Assembly: GCA_023406895.1 (NCBI GenBank)
Contig: JAEXTV010000024.1
Coordinates: 1-64,000, forward strand
DNA length: 64,000 nt
Source: Bacillota bacterium
GTDB taxonomy: Bacteria > Bacillota > Clostridia > Christensenellales > SZUA-584
Direction of reading: 5' to 3'
Under the pieces are notes generated by a model that was not told where the DNA came from, searched no databases, and saw only the letters and a list, made by a program, of their open reading frames with translations. The number at the start of each line of letters is the position of its first letter. Positions within the stretch are counted from its first letter, which is position 1. Positions 60,335-64,000 of the stretch are shown here, in pieces. The position numbers and the translations under genes are program-made.

Positions 60335-61342
60335 TCAAAACGCTTCGAAAATGCAAGTCTTCTGGGGCACAAAAAAGCGGTTAGCGCCTGTGTCCCGCCG
60401 ATCTGTACCGCAGTGGACAAGGTGCGCAAGCTCCGCCACACTAAGCCGGTTTTCACACCCGCCTGCCGTGCTGTTCCACACAGCAAAATCGTCCACAATA
60501 TCAACATGCTTAAGCAGTTCCTGCGCACCAAAAGCATCAAGCAGCGCCTTGGTATCCACCACGCGTGCCATACCGTGCTTCATGCCGCCCTTGCCATCCG
60601 ATGGTATAGTGTATTCAGCGCGGCGATGTCCCTGTGACAGCACATGCGCAAGCATCGCCCCGATATCTTCCTCATCCTGATACACCGTTTCAATGATGTC
60701 GGCTTTGTCGTTTTCGCTGTAATAAAGCATATATGCACAGGCCCGGTCATCCTTAATCAACAAGGCACAGCGCCCGCCGTCGCTCTTAAGCTCTCCCAGC
60801 CGCCACTTCCATTCTTGTCTGCCTCTCACAACATAGCCGTCGTACGGCTTCATCATGCGGTTATAAAGCGGCGAAAGCACGGATTCGTCCATCGTCTCAA
60901 CGATCTCGGTGCCGCGCAGACGTCTTGCTTCGCTCACAGTCTGACGGTTGACGTGTGTGTAGGCTGTCCAGCCGAAATTCTCATAGAACGCATGACTGAA
61001 CGGGTACAGTTGTGTGATGATTATGCCGCGCTGCCGAAGCAGCCCCAGCGATTCCAGCAGCATCGTGCGCATCAGCCCTTCGCCGCGGCGGCTTAAAGAC
61101 GTGGCCACACCCGAGATAAACGCCGATTTAACCGGCTTGCCCTGTATACGAATCGTATACGGAATCATGTGGACAATGGAGATGAGCTTTCCGTCCTCAA
61201 ACATGCACAGCGAATTGCCGTCCAGCACCTTGTTTGCAAAATACCAGTCGATAAACGCATCCGTATCGCTGAACGCTTCTTTCCAGAGCGCTTTCGCCAG
61301 AGGCCGCTCGTCCTCCAAAAGCAGGCGGATATCCTTGCTCAT
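60335..61342 (-). CDS. Eis-like GNAT acetyltransferase
   Basis: 335 aa with two GNAT-related halves and a C-terminal SCP-type tail, the layout of Eis/YjcK-type multi-acetyltransferases. SRRGEGLMRTML is the acetyl-CoA loop of the first half. The start is the ATG at 61342, which overlaps the upstream stop as ATGA; the longer frame to 61378 is less likely. It could acetylate aminoglycoside-type or polyamine substrates. The atp operon begins 15 nt after its stop. Confidence 0.82.
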   Translation of the reverse strand: MSKDIRLLLEDERPLAKALWKEAFSDTDAFIDWYFANKVLDGNSLCMFEDGKLISIVHMIPYTIRIQGKPVKSAFISGVATSLSRRGEGLMRTMLLESLGLLRQRGIIITQLYPFSHAFYENFGWTAYTHVNRQTVSEARRLRGTEIVETMDESVLSPLYNRMMKPYDGYVVRGRQEWKWRLGELKSDGGRCALLIKDDRACAYMLYYSENDKADIIETVYQDEEDIGAMLAHVLSQGHRRAEYTIPSDGKGGMKHGMARVVDTKALLDAFGAQELLKHVDIVDDFAVWNSTAGGCENRLSVAELAHLVHCGTDRRDTGANRFFVPQKTCIFEAF

Positions 61343-62232
61343 GGGTTTCTCACACCCACGAATTTTTCCTTGAGACAAAGCGGGTAATAGGATAGTTTGG
61401 CCTTTCGCAGCCCTTCAATGCCCATATCCTCCTCACGGTTGATATAAAGCACATCGCTGAACTCATGGCTGGCGAACTCGCGGTTGATCAGAGCGAATAC
61501 GCCTTGAATGTCCGGGTTCGCTTTTTCAAAGTGAATGATCGCCATATCGTCGAACTTTTCGCCGATAGAATAAGCCTCGAGGCTGCCGTCCACATACAGC
61601 ATGCCGCACTTGAGCCCCAATTTATCGATGTGAGTCAGCGCATCTTTTGCGGCGCTGAGCTCATTTAAATAGCTCTGTGAAGCCTCACCCTTTGTCTCCA
61701 TCCATCGTTCCTGCAGCGCGATGCAGGCATCGTAATCAGCGTTTGTGTAGCGTCGGTACTCATACGTGTGCTCTTTTAAAAATTTGTTGATATGATTGCG
61801 TTTCGCGTGGTACTTTTTACCCTCCAGCGTAATCAAATCCTGCGCGTTATATATATATTCAAAATTGTCGCGATCGGCCGTAAACGTATACCAACCCGGG
61901 CAGTCGCGCTCAATTTTCTCCTTTTGTTCGGTGGTTACACCCTTCAAAAGCGGCTTCTCACCCCGCGACGCAAAGAACTCATCATACCTTTTGAGCGGTT
62001 CCTCCATGCTTTCGTCGCAGCAATCAAGAAAAGGCGGCAACGCGAATGAAGCTGTTCCGCTGCTTAAATGCAAATACATAGACAGGTCATCGGTTGCCAT
62101 TTTTATATTCCATGCCCGGCGCCAAATAAAAATGTTGGCGAAAGAGGCTTCAAGGTTGTGATAGCCGTGGCACGTCGTGTAAATTTCAAAGTTCGTTTTG
62201 TCTTCGAGTTCTATCGGTTTAAAACTAAGCAT
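61339..62232 (-). CDS. DUF2156 (lysylphosphatidylglycerol-synthase C-terminal-like) protein
   Basis: 297 aa, a GNAT-like double domain of the DUF2156 family: FEIYTTCHGYHNLEASFANIFIWR at the N terminus, KRNHINKFLKEHTYEYR in the middle and YINREEDMGIEGLRKAKLSYYPL at the end. Members resemble the catalytic part of MprF, which adds lysine to phosphatidylglycerol, but this one lacks the membrane half and its substrate is unknown. GAGAGG precedes the ATG. Coupled by ATGA to the Eis-like gene. Confidence 0.85.
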   Translation of the reverse strand: MLSFKPIELEDKTNFEIYTTCHGYHNLEASFANIFIWRRAWNIKMATDDLSMYLHLSSGTASFALPPFLDCCDESMEEPLKRYDEFFASRGEKPLLKGVTTEQKEKIERDCPGWYTFTADRDNFEYIYNAQDLITLEGKKYHAKRNHINKFLKEHTYEYRRYTNADYDACIALQERWMETKGEASQSYLNELSAAKDALTHIDKLGLKCGMLYVDGSLEAYSIGEKFDDMAIIHFEKANPDIQGVFALINREFASHEFSDVLYINREEDMGIEGLRKAKLSYYPLCLKEKFVGVRNP

Positions 62233-62765
62233 GTCCTCTCCAGAAAAAAATTGATTTTCTCATTATATATCATTTATCATATTTTTGAAAATACGAAATA
62301 GTAATGATTAACATCGAAGCAGGGCAAGGTTTGCGCTTAACCGCTCTATCCTTAGGTTTACACGGCTTAAGTCGTCTTTTAACGGTTTCTTGAATTAAAA
62401 ACGCAAGAAACAGCGCACATTTGTATAAAACATTTGAAGTTGATGGAAAGCTCCGCCGTCAATGCGACTGCGCTGCAAAGAACAATACAAGAACCCCCGT
62501 GAAGCTGTTTTGCGGGACCCGAGACCCCCGCAAAACCTTTTAAAGTCTGTTTAACATATTCATGCGCAAGTCGGCATCACAACAAAAAAAATTTGACGGT
62601 GTTGCCGTTCTTTTCGCAGTCGCAGTGAACAGGAATGGCTAAGCAACGACGGGTCGGATACGAATCTGTGATCCTTTCTGTCGTTGCTGCGCTTCTCACA
62701 ACACACCCAAAGGCTGCGTTGTCTTAGAATTCTGTGCATGAAGCTTATGGGCACACGTGGTGCGA
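62233..62765. other. Intergenic spacer with GC-rich hairpin
   Basis: No gene. A strong hairpin GTTTTGCGGG/CCCGCAAAAC occupies 62508-62537; without a clear T run on either side it may be a weak terminator or a repeat. Confidence 0.5.
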
Positions 62766-63461
62766 TCAGTCTTCAATGATCTCGCCATTCGGCGCAATCA
62801 CCGTCACATGCCACGGAATCATCTTGCCGCTGCTTTGCAGTGCCTGCTTCACCGCGTATTCGATGCCACCGCAGCACGGAACGCTCATGCGCAGCACTTC
62901 AATGCTCTTGATCTCATTATACTTTAATATCTCTGTCAGCTTTTCCGAATAATCCGTCATGTCAAGCTTGGGGCATCCGATCAGTGTAATCTTGCCGCGC
63001 ATGAACTTTTCGTGCACGTTCGCATAGGCATACGCCGTGCAGTCTGCCGCGATGAGCAGCTTGGCTCCGTCAAAATACGGTGCATTCACAGGCACGAGCT
63101 TGATCTGGCACGGCCACTGCCCGAGCTCGGAAACCATCTCTTCCTTAGGCTGCGGCGCGGCTGCATGCGGCCGTCTTTCGAGCGCTGTCGCGCGTGCCGA
63201 CGGACATCCGCCGCCGCCATGCTGCTTTTTCATATGCTTCTCCACCGCCTCCTTATCAAAATCCGCCGCTTCGCGTTCCTCGATTGTGATGGCCCCTGTG
63301 GGACACTCAGGCAGACAGTTGCCAAGGCCATCACAGTAGGATTCGGACATCAGCTTTGCTTTCCCGTCCACCATCGCGAGCGCGCCCTCGTGGCACGCCT
63401 CCACACACAGCCCGCAGCCGTTGCATTTATCTTCGTCAATCGTAATGATATTGCGTTTCAT
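62766..63461 (-). CDS. Two-cluster ferredoxin-like 4Fe-4S protein
   Basis: 231 aa. N-terminal ferredoxin module with CxxCxxC-x3-C (Cys13, 16, 19, 23) and a second Cys group (Cys43, 49, 53 in CDGLGNCLPECP), then a basic/His-Gly-rich linker and a C-terminal domain with conserved Cys pairs (ADCTAYAYA, LIGCPKLD, VPCCGG). This architecture is common next to Crp/Fnr regulators in anaerobes; function unproven, likely electron transfer or redox sensing. GGGAGG precedes the ATG. Divergent from the Crp gene. Confidence 0.87.
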   Translation of the reverse strand: MKRNIITIDEDKCNGCGLCVEACHEGALAMVDGKAKLMSESYCDGLGNCLPECPTGAITIEEREAADFDKEAVEKHMKKQHGGGGCPSARATALERRPHAAAPQPKEEMVSELGQWPCQIKLVPVNAPYFDGAKLLIAADCTAYAYANVHEKFMRGKITLIGCPKLDMTDYSEKLTEILKYNEIKSIEVLRMSVPCCGGIEYAVKQALQSSGKMIPWHVTVIAPNGEIIED

Positions 63462-63528
63462 GGTTTTTACCTCCCTCTATCTTCCTTGCTTTTCTGGCCT
63501 TATTATCGTATATTTAAACAAATCAGTC

Positions 63529-63544
63529 TGTTGCATTTGCAACA
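63529..63544. promoter_or_regulatory. Candidate Crp/Fnr operator
   Basis: TGTTGC-ATTT-GCAACA is a perfect 6-bp-arm palindrome in the 97-bp gap between the divergent Fe-S and Crp genes. It is a plausible binding site for the regulator encoded next. Confidence 0.5.
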
Positions 63545-63558
63545 ACGAGGAGAACGCG

Positions 63559-64000
63559 ATGGATTTTTCGTCCATTTATTCGGCAAGAATCGCGCTTTTC
63601 AAAGGCATCAGCGAAAACGAGCTTTCCGATATGCTGCAATGTCTGGGGGCAATTGAAAAGAGCTATAAAAAGGGCAGCTTTATACTCATGGCTGGAGACC
63701 CGCTGCACCATGTCGGCATCATGCTTTCAGGTCAGGCCACCGTGTTTAAATCCGACCTCTTGGGCAGCCGCACGGTGCTCGGGGCGCTCGGGCCATCCCA
63801 GCTTTTCGCCGAAACGTTTGTCTGCGCCGGCGTCAAGACGAGCCCTGTCAACGTGGAAGCCGCCGCCGATACGAGCGTGCTGCTGCTGGCTTTTGACCGC
63901 ATTTTGCATACGTGCACCGCTTGCTGCGCTCACCATTCGGCACTGATTCATAACATGCTGCGCATCGTGGCGCAAAAAAACCTCGCGCTCAGCGAAAAGC
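63559..64000 (+). CDS. Crp/Fnr-family transcriptional regulator, 3' end outside the window
   Basis: Open to the right edge (147 codons). The N-terminal cyclic-nucleotide-binding-type barrel is present (SFILMAGDPLHHVGIMLSGQATVFK, ETFVCAG, PVNVEAAADTSVLLLAFDR) and the dimer helix begins; the HTH is beyond the edge. Cys residues (CTACC, CAG) might bind an Fe-S cluster or thiol ligand, but the Fnr-type N-terminal Cys set is absent. GAGGAG lies 6 nt before the ATG. Divergent from the Fe-S protein gene with a shared palindrome. Confidence 0.9.
   Translation, partial: MDFSSIYSARIALFKGISENELSDMLQCLGAIEKSYKKGSFILMAGDPLHHVGIMLSGQATVFKSDLLGSRTVLGALGPSQLFAETFVCAGVKTSPVNVEAAADTSVLLLAFDRILHTCTACCAHHSALIHNMLRIVAQKNLALSEK

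Overview
The window reads as a chromosomal segment of an anaerobic, Gram-positive-type member of the Firmicutes (Clostridia), with a GC content near one half by eye. The evidence is established lineage markers seen together: an HPr kinase, class B sortase, PASTA protein, three SleB-type cell-wall hydrolases, PadR/DUF2812 and LytTR/DUF3021 pairs, ABC-2 exporters, strong AGGAGG-type ribosome binding sites, a cyclic-di-GMP-I riboswitch, and the repeat families common in Clostridia. I see no phage, transposase, CRISPR or rRNA; one tRNA-Arg(ACG) is present.

Layout. 1-3588: the 5' part of a giant leucine-rich-repeat surface protein (open at the left edge). 3765-6554: LytTR regulator, DUF3021 protein and ABC-2 exporter in one operon. 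7211-7766: repeat-rich spacer. 7767-15052: arginine operon argC-argB-argD-carB-argF with an ArgR box over its promoter. 15351-18359: MacAB-like efflux system. 18729-21062: class B sortase and a membrane GGDEF protein. 21366-23207: GNAT/VOC pair and an autoregulated PadR/DUF2812 pair. 23465-24785: Spx/ArsC-like protein and two tandem hemerythrins. 25033-30545: a beta-CASP nuclease, a membrane-anchored binding protein, a wrecked cyclase gene and an esterase lipoprotein, preceded by a c-di-GMP riboswitch. 30548-33045: ArsR-type metal sensor, small enzymes and an unidentified structured RNA. 33061-38217: ABC transporter with a coiled-coil ectodomain followed by a PASTA protein. 38593-45607: tRNA-Arg, D,D-carboxypeptidase, HAD hydrolase, HprK, ROK kinase and a solute-binding protein. 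45915-51517: three paralogous cell-wall hydrolases with matching promoters. 51635-53381: flavodoxin, TetR and a histidine phosphatase. 53991-60319: the F1Fo ATP synthase operon. 60335-64000: Eis-like and DUF2156 proteins, an Fe-S protein and a Crp/Fnr regulator (cut by the right edge).

Most notable points: (1) the ATP synthase operon has no separate atpH; instead the C-terminal half of subunit delta is fused in frame to the N terminus of subunit alpha, with an AGGAGG motif at the junction. (2) The three hydrolase genes share a promoter design, a direct repeat matching the WalR (YycF) box placed 6-7 bp upstream of the -35, which suggests common control by a WalRK-type cell-wall system. (3) A c-di-GMP-I riboswitch with a consensus promoter and two downstream terminators has no adjacent ORF. 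(4) A conserved-looking structured RNA at 32748-32910 has no class I can assign with confidence.

Many genes concern the cell envelope: the LRR protein, sortase, carboxypeptidase, hydrolases, PASTA/ABC unit and DUF2156 protein. The hydrolases, and possibly the c-di-GMP elements, hint at coordinated surface remodelling, but that link is inference.
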